Assembly (NCBI GenBank): GCA_016208105.1
Contig: JACQYS010000025.1
Span: 1 to 61,357 of the forward strand
Length of the DNA: 61,357 nt
DNA from: Desulfovibrio sp.
GTDB taxonomy: Bacteria > Desulfobacterota > Desulfovibrionia > Desulfovibrionales > Desulfovibrionaceae
Direction: 5' to 3'
This document shows, piece after piece, positions 36,674 to 45,530 of the stretch. A program made the position numbers and the translations under genes. Positions within the stretch are counted from its first letter, which is position 1. Each line of letters begins with the position of its first letter. The notes under the pieces were generated by a model. The model saw nothing but the letters and a program-made list of their open reading frames with translations, searched no databases and had not been told where the DNA came from.

Positions 36674-38653
36674 ATGGATGCGGTGGCCCAGGCAACACCC
36701 GACGAGCGCCTGCGCGTCGGGTTCGTGCAGATAGGCAACAGCTTCGCGGACGCCTGCTATTTCCCGTATTCCGTCGGGCTCTTGCAGGCGTATGTCCAGC
36801 GGCACGCCGCAAGGCCCTGCCGCTACGTCTTTCTGGACCCACTCTACCAGCGCCAGCCCTGGATCCAGGCCGTGGAGAGCATGCTTGAGACCGACGTGGC
36901 CGCCTTCAGCGTCTACGTCTGGAATCACAACCTCTCGCTCAAGATCGCCCGGGAGCTTAAACGCGCCCGGCCCGGCATCTTCATAGTCTTCGGCGGCCCT
37001 CACGTGCCCGACAGGGCTGAGGACTACCTACACGAGCATGCCTTCATCGATCTGGCCTGCCATGGCGAAGGGGAGCAGACCTTCCTCTCGGTGCTCGAGG
37101 CCCTTCCGGGGCGGGATTTTTCCGCCATCCCCTCCGTGAGCTGGCTGGAGAACGGCAGATTCCGCTCCACCCCGCGGGCTCCCCGGCTGGAAGACTACTC
37201 CACTATACCGTCGCCTTACCTGGAAGGGGTCTTTGACAAACTTATGGCCGCCCATCCCGAGCATAAATGGCTCGGTGTCTGGGAAACCAACCGTGGCTGT
37301 CCCTTCACCTGTGCCTACTGCGATTGGGGTTCGGCCAATGCCTCCAAGGTGCATCATTTCGAAATGGACCGCCTGCGGCGCGAAGCCTTGTGGTTCGCCC
37401 GCAGCAAGGTTGAATTCATATTCTGCTGCGACGGCAACTTCGGCATGTTCAAGCGAGACCGGGACATCGCGGCTATGGTGGCAGAGATCAAGGCTGAGTA
37501 TGGCTATCCCCAGGCCCTGTCGGTGCAGAACACCAAGAACGCGGCGGAACGCTCCTTCGAAATTCAGGAGATCCTCTCGCGTGGCGGTCTGAACAAGGGT
37601 GTAACCCTGGCCATGCAGACAATGAACCCCACTGCCCTGGAACTGGTGGGGCGCCAAAACATCTCCACCCAAGCCTTCCAAGAGCTGCAAAGCCGGTTTG
37701 CCGCAGCAAAGGTGGAAACGTACACCGATCTCATCCTGGCCTTGCCTGGGGAGACCTACCGGTCATTCGCTGAAGGGGTCTCGGAGATCGTCGTTGGCGG
37801 GCAGCACAACCGCATACAGTTCATCAACCTGTCCATCCTGCCCAACGCCCGCATGGGCGCACCTGAGTACCAGCGTCTCCACGACATGGTCACCGTGGAA
37901 TCCAAGGTCATCAACATCCATGGCGCCCTGGCCATGGAGGATGACGACGTGGCCGAAACCCAGGTGCTGGTGGTGGGCACGGGCACCATGCCTGTGGAAG
38001 ACTGGGTGCGAACCCGAGCCTTCTCTTGGATGACGGCGCTTCTGTACTTCGACAAGCTGTTGCAGATTCCCATGCTGCTCCTGCAGGCCCACCACGGCCT
38101 GGCCTGCCACGAACTTGTTGAAGCCTTTCTGGAATCGGACGAGGCTGCGCCGCTGCTGGGCGAAATCAGGGATTTTTTTTTCGAGCAGGCCCGTGCGGTA
38201 TCACGGGGAGCGCCAGAATACTTCGGCGCATCTGAGTGCCTGGGTATTTTCTGGCCCCATGACGAATACGTCTTCATCACCTTAAGCCGCGACGGCAAGC
38301 TGCCCAGGTTTTACCAGGAGGCCGAGGAAGCCCTTTCACGGGTCTGCCTGAAACGAATGGAGCAAATTCCGGCATTTCTGAGCGACGCCGTAGCCCTGAA
38401 CCAGGCTCTGGTGAAGCAGCCCTTCATCGTGGAGGAATCCGAACTCCGCTTGGAGCACGATGTGTACGGGGCTTACCGAGCCGCCTTGGCCGGAGAAACG
38501 AGCCTCTCCGTTTCGGAGATGGACAATCCGGCGACCTACCGGATAAAAAGCGCAGACACATCCTGGTCCTCCTGGGAGGACTGGATGCGCAAGGTCGTCT
38601 GGTACGGCAACAAGAAAGGGGACTACCTCTACACTGCGGACGTCCAACGCTAA
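36674..38653 (+). CDS. B12-binding-domain radical SAM enzyme
   Basis: This is a 659-residue protein. Residues about 15-145 resemble a cobalamin-binding Rossmann domain (YFPYSVGLLQAYVQ, then FIVFGGPHVPDRAEDYL and CHGEGEQTFLSVLEAL). The radical SAM core carries the 4Fe-4S motif C209-PFT-C213-AY-C216, followed by VEFIFCCDGNFGM and ETYTDLILALPGETYRSF. The C-terminal 250 residues are unassigned. The B12-dependent class often methylates unactivated carbons or rearranges rings. In a sugar cluster it may C-methylate or otherwise change a nucleotide-linked sugar; the substrate is unknown. The start ATG has only a weak ribosome binding site. Confidence 0.85.
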   Translation: MDAVAQATPDERLRVGFVQIGNSFADACYFPYSVGLLQAYVQRHAARPCRYVFLDPLYQRQPWIQAVESMLETDVAAFSVYVWNHNLSLKIARELKRARPGIFIVFGGPHVPDRAEDYLHEHAFIDLACHGEGEQTFLSVLEALPGRDFSAIPSVSWLENGRFRSTPRAPRLEDYSTIPSPYLEGVFDKLMAAHPEHKWLGVWETNRGCPFTCAYCDWGSANASKVHHFEMDRLRREALWFARSKVEFIFCCDGNFGMFKRDRDIAAMVAEIKAEYGYPQALSVQNTKNAAERSFEIQEILSRGGLNKGVTLAMQTMNPTALELVGRQNISTQAFQELQSRFAAAKVETYTDLILALPGETYRSFAEGVSEIVVGGQHNRIQFINLSILPNARMGAPEYQRLHDMVTVESKVINIHGALAMEDDDVAETQVLVVGTGTMPVEDWVRTRAFSWMTALLYFDKLLQIPMLLLQAHHGLACHELVEAFLESDEAAPLLGEIRDFFFEQARAVSRGAPEYFGASECLGIFWPHDEYVFITLSRDGKLPRFYQEAEEALSRVCLKRMEQIPAFLSDAVALNQALVKQPFIVEESELRLEHDVYGAYRAALAGETSLSVSEMDNPATYRIKSADTSWSSWEDWMRKVVWYGNKKGDYLYTADVQR

Positions 38654-38668
38654 AACATAAGGCACATC

Positions 38669-39640
38669 ATGTACTTCAAAAATAAACGCGTGTTGGTTGC
38701 CGGAGGTACAGGCCTCATCGGCATCCCCTTGGTTGAGTTGCTTCTGGAGCAAGGTGCCGAGGTGCATATCGCCTCTCTTGACGACCCCGCCCGGGCGCAC
38801 CCGGACGCTGAGTTCACCCGCGCCGACATGATGCAGCCTGAAAACTGCCTCTCGGCCTGTAAGGGCAAGGACTTCGTTTTCAACATGCTTGGCGTGAAAG
38901 GCTCGCCCAAAGTGACCACCACCAAACCCGCAAGTTTCCTGGTTCCCACCATTGGCCTGGCCTTCAACCTGCTTGAAGCCACTCGCAAGCAGGGCGTGGG
39001 GGGGTATCTCTATGCCAGCTCCATTGCCGTATATTCCCCCTCGGAAGTGATGCACGAGGACGAAGTGTGGAAATCCTTCCCCTCGCCTAACGACTTCTAT
39101 GGTGGATGGGCCAAACGTACCGGTGAATTGCACGTGGAGGCCTGCCGTAAGGAGTACGGGTTGGAAAACCTAACTATCGTCCGCCCAGCCAACGTTTACG
39201 GTCCCTTCGATAATTTCGACTCACAGAATGCAATGGTGGTACCCTCACTAATCCGCCGAGCCCTCTCCGGCGAGCCGGAGCTGACCGTATGGGGCGACGG
39301 ATCCCCTGTGCGCGATTTCATACATGCTCGCGACGTGGCCCGCTGTATGTTGCTTGTCGCCGAAAAAGCACCTCAGCAACCCATCAATATCGGGAGTGGT
39401 GAAGGCGTTTCCATCCGGCAGCTTGTCGAGGTGATCGTTGATCAGCTGGACATGAAGCCCAAAGTGGTCTGGGATACATCCAAACCTACGGGTGATGCCA
39501 AACGCATCTTGGATGTGGCTCGCTCACGCGAACTCGGCTTCACCCCTCGGATTTCCCTGAAGGAAGGCGTGCGTGAAGTGATTGAATGGTACAAGGCCAA
39601 CCGAGAAGCTGGCGACCGGCGTTACGACATCTTCGCGTAG
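38669..39640 (+). CDS. NAD-dependent epimerase/dehydratase SDR with shifted catalytic Tyr
   Basis: This 323-residue extended SDR has NAD-binding GGTGLIGIPLVELLLEQGA and later motifs ASSIAVYSPSE, IVRPANVYGPFDNFDSQNAMVVPSLI and VRDFIHARDVARCML. The active-site stretch reads FY144-GGWA-K149, so Tyr sits one position earlier than in Tyr-xxx-Lys. It resembles 39666-40613 in the second half, which suggests duplication. It likely epimerises or reduces a 4-keto sugar from the 4,6-dehydratase. AAGG lies before the ATG. Confidence 0.82.
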   Translation: MYFKNKRVLVAGGTGLIGIPLVELLLEQGAEVHIASLDDPARAHPDAEFTRADMMQPENCLSACKGKDFVFNMLGVKGSPKVTTTKPASFLVPTIGLAFNLLEATRKQGVGGYLYASSIAVYSPSEVMHEDEVWKSFPSPNDFYGGWAKRTGELHVEACRKEYGLENLTIVRPANVYGPFDNFDSQNAMVVPSLIRRALSGEPELTVWGDGSPVRDFIHARDVARCMLLVAEKAPQQPINIGSGEGVSIRQLVEVIVDQLDMKPKVVWDTSKPTGDAKRILDVARSRELGFTPRISLKEGVREVIEWYKANREAGDRRYDIFA

Positions 39641-39665
39641 ATGAACATCTCAAGCAGAGTTTTCA

Positions 39666-40613
39666 TTGTTCTACAATAACGCCAAAGTGCTCGTAACCGG
39701 CGGGGCAGGATTCGTGGGATCCCACTTTGTGGACGCATTACTCGCCCTGGGAGCGCGTGTTCGGACCACTACTCATCGCCGCTCCCTGTACGTCCAACAT
39801 CCAAACCTAGAAGCCATTCAGGTCGATCTGACCCGCAAGGAAGATTGCCTTGCGGTCTGCCGCGATGTTGACTATGTCATCCACGCCGCAGGTTCTGTCG
39901 GGGCTGCGGGGATCGGCGCCGCTGGGGTGATGGCCTCCATTACCGGCAACCTGGTGCAGACCTCGCAGATGCTGGAAGCCGCCTGGGGCTCCGGGGTCAA
40001 ACGGATGCTCGTCTTCAGCAGCAGCACGGTCTACCCGCCGACCGAACACCCCGTTCGCGAAGAGGAGATGTGGTCCGGCCCGCCGTATCCGGGATATTTC
40101 GGGTACGGGTGGATGCGACGCTACCTGGAGCGCCTAGCGGAATTCACGGCTCATAATGCGGACATGGGCGTAGCCATCTGTCGTCCAACGGCAGTATATG
40201 GGCCTCGCGACAATTTCGAACCGGCCACCAGCCACGTTATTCCAGCTCTTATTCGCCGCGCCGTGGCCAAGGAAAACCCTTTCCTCGTGTGGGGCACGGG
40301 GGAGGAAGTGCGCGACTTCTTGTACGTGACCGACCTTGTTCAGGGTTGCCTCACATTATTAGAAAAAAAAGCTGATGCCGACCCGGTCAATATCGGTTTT
40401 GGGCAAAGCGTACCTATCCGAGAAGTTGTTAACACCATTCTTAAATTTGCAGGACATGATCAAATTAATGTGATTTTTGATGCAACTAAACCGGTCGCGC
40501 TCCCTGTCCGGATGGTAAGTATCAATAAGGCCAGGAAGGATATTGTTTTTTCTCCTATGATTTCTTTGCAAGAAGGCATCCGATTGACAATAGAATGGTA
40601 CAATGCTCAATAA
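39666..40613 (+). CDS. NAD-dependent epimerase/dehydratase SDR; mosaic gene with a composition break
   Basis: This 315-residue extended SDR has NAD-binding TGGAGFVGSHFVDALLALGA and landmarks FSSSTVYPPTE, CRPTAVYGPRDNFEPATSHVIPALI and VRDFLYVTDLVQGCL. The catalytic pair is Y147-GWM-R151, with Arg in place of Lys. The start is TTG at 39666; an ATG at 39641 is out of frame. The TTG matches the beginning of the neighbouring paralogue (MYFKNKRVLV against MFYNNAKVLV). The first two thirds are GC-rich like the genes before it, but after about 40355 the codons become AT-rich, matching the following genes. This indicates a recombination join inside the gene. Confidence 0.8.
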   Translation: MFYNNAKVLVTGGAGFVGSHFVDALLALGARVRTTTHRRSLYVQHPNLEAIQVDLTRKEDCLAVCRDVDYVIHAAGSVGAAGIGAAGVMASITGNLVQTSQMLEAAWGSGVKRMLVFSSSTVYPPTEHPVREEEMWSGPPYPGYFGYGWMRRYLERLAEFTAHNADMGVAICRPTAVYGPRDNFEPATSHVIPALIRRAVAKENPFLVWGTGEEVRDFLYVTDLVQGCLTLLEKKADADPVNIGFGQSVPIREVVNTILKFAGHDQINVIFDATKPVALPVRMVSINKARKDIVFSPMISLQEGIRLTIEWYNAQ

Positions 40614-40657
40614 TGTACCATTTTTGTGTAAGGATTGACGAGAAGGGGTGACTAGCT

Positions 40658-41833
40658 ATGCGCGTATATATAAAAGGGCTGAATACTTGCGTAATGAGAA
40701 AGCAAAAAGTACTCCAGTATATGGCGTATATTACTGCAAATGGACATATGCTGGTAAACTCGCCTGAGGAAGCAGACTATTCAATAATCTGGACCTGTTC
40801 TTTTCGGCAAGATGTCCGAGATAATTCCTTGAGTGAGATTCAACGCTACGTGAATGGATATGATACGGAGGTCATCGTTGCGGGATGCATGCCTGATATT
40901 GACCCTGAGTTCTTAGCAGATGGCTTCGATGGGAAAATTGTTAACTGGAAAGATGATGCGCTTAAATTAGAGGCGATTTTTGGAGACAAGATCAAACTCG
41001 ATGACATGTCATCGATATTCATAGAACCGAAGTTGTACGACGATGTTGCAGCTTATAAGAAATCGAACCCACAAGCCGAAGCAACTTTTTATGACCAGTT
41101 TATCAAACTCTTGATTTCCGAGGGGTGCAATTATTCCTGTACATATTGTTCCGAACGGCTAATGTTCCCAAAATTTAAAAGTTTTTCCATGGATTCTCTT
41201 TTCAAAAAATGTGAATTGATGGTAAACGAAACCGGATTCACGAAAGTTGCACTGTTTGCGGATAGTCTCGGAGAGTATGGGAAGGACATCGGCACAGATT
41301 TTCCTTCCCTATTGCGAAGACTTCGGAAAATTCATCGAGAGTTACAATTTGTTCTTTTTAATTTCAATCCGACTCATTTCATATCATTTTTTGATGAGAT
41401 GAAAGAATTATTTGAGGAGAACTCTTTTTTCCATTTAAACCTACCGATACAGTCGGCCTCAGATAGAATATTACAGCTGATGCAACGGCCATACAGTCGT
41501 ATCGATATTGATCGAATCTACTCGTTTCTTAATGACATTAAGTTTGTAGAATTTGACACGCACATTATTGTAGGTTTTCCAGGTGAAACTGAAGAGGAAT
41601 TCCAGGAAACTGTGAACTTTGTATCACGCCATTGCCCAAAGTATGTCCTATTAAGCAAATGCCTTCTCAACAAACAAATTCCAGCATCCTTTCTTCCTGG
41701 GCGCATTGACTCTTGTACAATGCAAAATCGGATACAAAGCTTCGAGCAGCAAATAAAACCTCTTGGAATCATATGCAACTCGGACGGAAGCGACCACATA
41801 CAGGATCGCTTTAGAAGACTTAACAAATCTTAG
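40658..41833 (+). CDS. MiaB/RimO-like radical SAM (methylthiotransferase-type) protein, AT-rich copy
   Basis: This 391-residue protein is built like a methylthiotransferase without the TRAM domain. Three N-terminal Cys (C11 in LNTC, C47 in IWTC, C77 in AGC) match the second iron-sulfur cluster of MiaB/RimO, and C157-NYS-C161-TY-C164 is the radical SAM motif. Later parts, HLNLPIQSASDRILQLMQRPY and HIIVGFPGETEEEFQETV, are typical of the family. Methylthiotransferases normally modify tRNA or ribosomal protein S12. Without TRAM and inside a glycan cluster, the target here may be different. It is about as long as, and aligns without gaps over the first 170 residues with, the copy at 43537. Its codons are AT-rich. 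Confidence 0.85.
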   Translation: MRVYIKGLNTCVMRKQKVLQYMAYITANGHMLVNSPEEADYSIIWTCSFRQDVRDNSLSEIQRYVNGYDTEVIVAGCMPDIDPEFLADGFDGKIVNWKDDALKLEAIFGDKIKLDDMSSIFIEPKLYDDVAAYKKSNPQAEATFYDQFIKLLISEGCNYSCTYCSERLMFPKFKSFSMDSLFKKCELMVNETGFTKVALFADSLGEYGKDIGTDFPSLLRRLRKIHRELQFVLFNFNPTHFISFFDEMKELFEENSFFHLNLPIQSASDRILQLMQRPYSRIDIDRIYSFLNDIKFVEFDTHIIVGFPGETEEEFQETVNFVSRHCPKYVLLSKCLLNKQIPASFLPGRIDSCTMQNRIQSFEQQIKPLGIICNSDGSDHIQDRFRRLNKS

Positions 41834-41888
41834 TTGTTACAAGCAGCACGTAACCACGGTTTCACAAGCCAACTCTGAGGAGCTCAAT

Positions 41889-42686
41889 ATGGATTCTAAA
41901 ATAAATATTTCAAAAAAAGACACCCCAAAAAGCGAGATTCAGGGGTCTCGTCGGAAAGAAGACTTTGAATACTGGGATGAAATGATCGGTCTTATCACCA
42001 ATCATGATCATACAATTAAGCACGTCTTAGAGCAATGGCCTGTGTACGCTCGACGCATGCACCTTCAACGATTTCTTGCACATTACGAACTTTTTAAAAA
42101 TATCATAGACCTACCTGGGTGCATTGTCGAGCTAGGTGTTTACCGTGGAGCAAGTTTTTTCACTTGGTCGAAATTACTCGAGACATTTTGTCCTACCGAC
42201 AGGCGCCGCAAAGTTTTTGGCTTTGATCATTTTCGTGGGCTCCAGGACTTCCACTCTAAAGATGGCGCTCTCGATCCCATGGACGGGAAGATTCCGGGTG
42301 GCTACGATACCTCGGATGTTAAAACAGAAGTTGAAGGCTTAGTCAGATTGCACAACATGGACAATTTGATAAGTGGCATTGAAAGATGCCGAATCATTGA
42401 TGGCGACATTAAGGAAACTATTCCTCGCTTTCTTGAAGAAAATCCAGGCCTTCGAATCAGCCTCCTTCACTTTGACGTAGACCTGTATGAACCGACACTG
42501 TTGGGATTAGAGTATCTATTCCCTCTGGTGGTTAATGGAGGTGTTGTGATGTTCGATGAGTATGGATTGATTCCATGGGAAGGAGAAAGCCGCGCCGTGG
42601 ACGAGTATTTTGAAAAAATCGGGTACAGGCCAATGATAAAAAAATTCCCCTTTTCTGTTCAGCCTCACGGTTTTTTTTTCAAGTAA
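41889..42686 (+). CDS. TylF/MycF-like methyltransferase (copy 2, AT-rich)
   Basis: This 265-residue methyltransferase has FPVYARR-like QWPVYARRMHLQRFLAHYEL, SAM-binding CIVELGVYRGASFFTWSKLL and VFGFDHFRGLQDF, and the metal/catalytic region HFDVDLYEPTLLGLEYLFPLV with GGVVMFDEYGLIPWEGESRAVDEYF. The last segment is the TylF signature. The best match in this window is the copy at 44728. AGGAG at 41878-41882 supports ATG 41889; the frame is open further upstream into the previous gene. It directly follows the MiaB-like gene, as copy 3 does. Confidence 0.83.
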   Translation: MDSKINISKKDTPKSEIQGSRRKEDFEYWDEMIGLITNHDHTIKHVLEQWPVYARRMHLQRFLAHYELFKNIIDLPGCIVELGVYRGASFFTWSKLLETFCPTDRRRKVFGFDHFRGLQDFHSKDGALDPMDGKIPGGYDTSDVKTEVEGLVRLHNMDNLISGIERCRIIDGDIKETIPRFLEENPGLRISLLHFDVDLYEPTLLGLEYLFPLVVNGGVVMFDEYGLIPWEGESRAVDEYFEKIGYRPMIKKFPFSVQPHGFFFK

Positions 42687-42764
42687 CGGACACCACTTAA
42701 CACCCAGTGGCTCACGCAACACTACCAACGTCAACTATTCAATTACATCGAGTACACTAAAATC

Positions 42765-43505
42765 ATGACACAGAAACTTGACTTTACATTAATATTGCCT
42801 ACACTTAACGAAATTGAAGGATTACGGGTGATTATTGCCCAATTTGACCCTGCTATGATAAACAATATCATTGTTGTAGATGGTGGCTCAACAGATGGCA
42901 CCATTGAATATCTGAAAGATATTGGCATCAATGTTTTCATTCAATCCGGAAAACTTCTATCTAACGCCCTTGAAGAAGCTGTTGAAAGATCTGAATATGA
43001 TACTATCGTAACATTCAGCCCAGACGGGAACTGCCTCCCTGAGCGTATCACTCCACTTGTCAACAAGCTACAGGAAGGATACGACATGGTTGTTGTTTCC
43101 CGCTATTATAAAACAGCTTCCAGTGAAGATGACGACTTTGCCACAAGTCTTGGAAATAAATTTTTCACGAAACTCGTAAACATACTATTTAAGGCAAACT
43201 ATACAGACACACTTGGAATATTTCGCGCTTATACAAAATCTGCAATCATAAAAATGGCTTTACCTGGTATGATAGAAGAAAATTTTTTACGGAAAAATTT
43301 CGGATATATGAACAGTTGGGAACTTGGATCGTGTATTCGTGCCGCAAAGCTTAAGCTCAAAACTGCTGAAATCCCCGGTGACGAACCGGCTCGGATTGGA
43401 GGAACCCGAAAACTGTCAATACTTAAGAATGGAGTTGGTGCGTTGCTCCAGGTCTTCTATGAGTTCCTCCTTGGAAACCGCGTATTTAAAAAAAAGCAGA
43501 TCTAA
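42765..43505 (+). CDS. Glycosyltransferase family 2 (polyprenyl-phosphate sugar transferase-like)
   Basis: This 246-residue GT-A glycosyltransferase has the nucleotide-sugar motif IVVDGGSTDGTIEYLKD and acceptor-site Asp in TFSPDGNCLPERI, where DPM1 enzymes have a comparable SPDG/DADG stretch. VSRYYK and LGIFRAYTKSAIIKM follow. There is no clear C-terminal membrane helix. It may load a sugar on polyprenyl phosphate or transfer to a glycan. It is AT-rich and is the last gene of the AT-rich block. Confidence 0.82.
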   Translation: MTQKLDFTLILPTLNEIEGLRVIIAQFDPAMINNIIVVDGGSTDGTIEYLKDIGINVFIQSGKLLSNALEEAVERSEYDTIVTFSPDGNCLPERITPLVNKLQEGYDMVVVSRYYKTASSEDDDFATSLGNKFFTKLVNILFKANYTDTLGIFRAYTKSAIIKMALPGMIEENFLRKNFGYMNSWELGSCIRAAKLKLKTAEIPGDEPARIGGTRKLSILKNGVGALLQVFYEFLLGNRVFKKKQI

Positions 43506-43536
43506 TTGTCACTCAAATTAAGCATTGATGTATACA

Positions 43537-44718
43537 ATGAAAATCTGCATAGTATCTTTGAACTCGTGTGTCATGCGCAAGCAGAAGCTTGAGCAGTATG
43601 CACTGTTTTTCCGCGCCAACAACCATATCATGGTAGACAATGTCGACGAGGCCGACTGTTGTCTCGTTTGGACGTGCGGTTTTCGCTCTGATTTCCGAGA
43701 CGCCTGCCTGCTAGCCCTGGACGCCGTGCTGGCCAAATGCCCTGGCGAGACGATCATATCTGGCTGCCTGCCAGACATTTGCCCGGAGCTGCTTCCCCGC
43801 ACCCCGCGAAGCCGCATCGTAGCCTGGCGAGACGACGCCGAGGTGCTGGAGGGGCTGTTCGGCCAGGACGCAGCCCTGGACTCCTTCAGCCCTATCTTTG
43901 CCGAGCCCCGCAAATGCGAGGACACTGCTGCGTTTCGCAAACTCCATCCCGGCGCGGACGTGACCTTCCACGACCAGTTCATCAAGCTGGTGATCTCGGA
44001 AGGCTGCTTGTTCGACTGCACGTACTGCTCTGAAAAACTTGCCTTCCCCCCCTTCCGGAGTTTCCCTCTTGACGGACTTCTCTCCGCGGCCAAGGACATG
44101 ATGGAGCAGACGGGCGTCTACGACCTCATCCTCATGGCCGACTCCCTGGGCCAGTACGGGCTGGATATAGGCGAAACCTTCCCGGGTCTGCTGAACGCCC
44201 TATGCGCCCTAGACGCGCGCGTGGGCATAGCCCTGAACAATCTAAATCCCGCCAACTTTGCAGCGCAGATCGATGACATGTCCGAACTGATCCGACAGGG
44301 GCGCTTGCGCCACCTGAATCTGCCTATCCAATCCGCCTCGGACAGGATTCTCAAGCTGATGAACAGAGCGTACAATCAGAGGGATCTTCATCTCATCTAC
44401 GAGCGGCTGGCCTCGCTTGGTTTCACTGCCCACGACACCCACCTCATCGCGGGCTTTCCCGGCGAAACGGCTGAGGATTTCCAGAAATCCATCGACTTCA
44501 TCCTCTGCCACAGGCCTCGCTATGTTTTGCTGTCCCAGTATATGGAGTCCCAGGCCGCGCCTTCCGCTCGCCTGGGGAACAAGGTCGATGCTTCCACTGT
44601 ACGATCACGTTTGCAGGCAGCCGAAGCTGCTTTTGCAAAGGCCGGAATCATCTGTAACTGTGACGACAGTGAACTCAGCCGGCAGCGCCTCGTGACACTT
44701 TTCCTGAACAAAAGTTAA
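43537..44718 (+). CDS. MiaB/RimO-like radical SAM (methylthiotransferase-type) protein, GC-rich copy
   Basis: This 393-residue paralogue of 40658-41833 has identical Cys spacing: C11, C47 and C77 for the second cluster and C157-LFD-C161-TY-C164 for the radical SAM cluster. The shared core HLNLPIQSASDRILKLMNRAYN and HLIAGFPGETAEDFQKS is clear, and again there is no TRAM domain. I chose ATG 43537 because it aligns exactly with the paralogue start; TTG 43525 and ATG 43528 are in frame upstream and none has a good ribosome binding site. Composition is GC-rich from the first codons onward, unlike the genes just upstream. Confidence 0.85.
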   Translation: MKICIVSLNSCVMRKQKLEQYALFFRANNHIMVDNVDEADCCLVWTCGFRSDFRDACLLALDAVLAKCPGETIISGCLPDICPELLPRTPRSRIVAWRDDAEVLEGLFGQDAALDSFSPIFAEPRKCEDTAAFRKLHPGADVTFHDQFIKLVISEGCLFDCTYCSEKLAFPPFRSFPLDGLLSAAKDMMEQTGVYDLILMADSLGQYGLDIGETFPGLLNALCALDARVGIALNNLNPANFAAQIDDMSELIRQGRLRHLNLPIQSASDRILKLMNRAYNQRDLHLIYERLASLGFTAHDTHLIAGFPGETAEDFQKSIDFILCHRPRYVLLSQYMESQAAPSARLGNKVDASTVRSRLQAAEAAFAKAGIICNCDDSELSRQRLVTLFLNKS

Positions 44719-44727
44719 GGAGCCCCC

Positions 44728-45507
44728 ATGCCTACATCAAATGCCGATGGCGAACGCATATTCGATGGACGCGCAAAGTTTACAGCCGACAACTCCATCG
44801 AAGAGCTCCTCCTTAAGCATTTCGAGAAATTCGATGTTTCCCATACGGAAATCTGCAACAACTTTCCTATCTACGCCCGGCGCATCTTTTTAAAACGCTT
44901 TCTTGCCCATTATGAATTCTACCAGAGAGTAGTAGATCTCCCAGGCGACATCGTCGAGCTTGGGGTTTATCGCGGCACAAGCCTCATGTCCTGGGCCAAC
45001 TTCCTGGAAATCCGCAACATGGGCGACCGCCAGAAGCAGGTCTTCGGCTTCGACAACTTCGTGGGTTTCACCTCCATGCACGAGAAGGACGGCAAGGAAG
45101 ACGCCAACGTGGGGAAAACCCTCTCCGGGTTCAACAGTCACGCCTTCGCCGAAATGCTCGAGGACGCAATCTCCATTTACGATCAGGACCGCTTCATTCC
45201 CTACAAGCCACGGGTCAAGCTGATCAAGGGCGACATCGAAACCACCGTTCCCAGGTTCGTGGAGGACAATCCCGGCTTGCGCATCTGCCTGCTGCATTTC
45301 GACTGCGACATGTACCTGCCCACGAAAACAGGTCTGGAGCACCTCTGGCCCCTGGTGGTCCCGGGAGGCGTGGTGCTCTTCGACGAGTACGCCATCCGGC
45401 CGTGGGAAGGCGAAAGCGCCGCAGTGGACGAATTCTTCAAGGGCAAGGTGAAAATACGTCGTTTGGATTGGGCTCCGAACCCCGGTGGATACGTCATCAA
45501 GGAATAA
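44728..45507 (+). CDS. TylF/MycF-like methyltransferase (copy 3, GC-rich)
   Basis: This 259-residue methyltransferase closely resembles copy 2: NFPIYARRIFLKRFLAHYEF, DIVELGVYRGTSLMSWANFL, VFGFDNFVGFTSM, CLLHFDCDMYLPTKTGLEHL and GGVVLFDEYAIRPWEGESAAVDEFF. It follows a MiaB-like gene with a nine-base gap and AAGGAG. The paired order in both places suggests the two proteins work on the same substrate. The expected reaction is SAM-dependent O-methylation of a sugar. Confidence 0.84.
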   Translation: MPTSNADGERIFDGRAKFTADNSIEELLLKHFEKFDVSHTEICNNFPIYARRIFLKRFLAHYEFYQRVVDLPGDIVELGVYRGTSLMSWANFLEIRNMGDRQKQVFGFDNFVGFTSMHEKDGKEDANVGKTLSGFNSHAFAEMLEDAISIYDQDRFIPYKPRVKLIKGDIETTVPRFVEDNPGLRICLLHFDCDMYLPTKTGLEHLWPLVVPGGVVLFDEYAIRPWEGESAAVDEFFKGKVKIRRLDWAPNPGGYVIKE

Positions 45508-45530
45508 CCCATTCCTTAATGGACTCCGTT

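Noticed and set aside
39641-39679. ATG 39641 as start of the epimerase
   Set aside because: It is in a different frame and reaches a stop after 12 codons; TTG 39666 fits the paralogue start.
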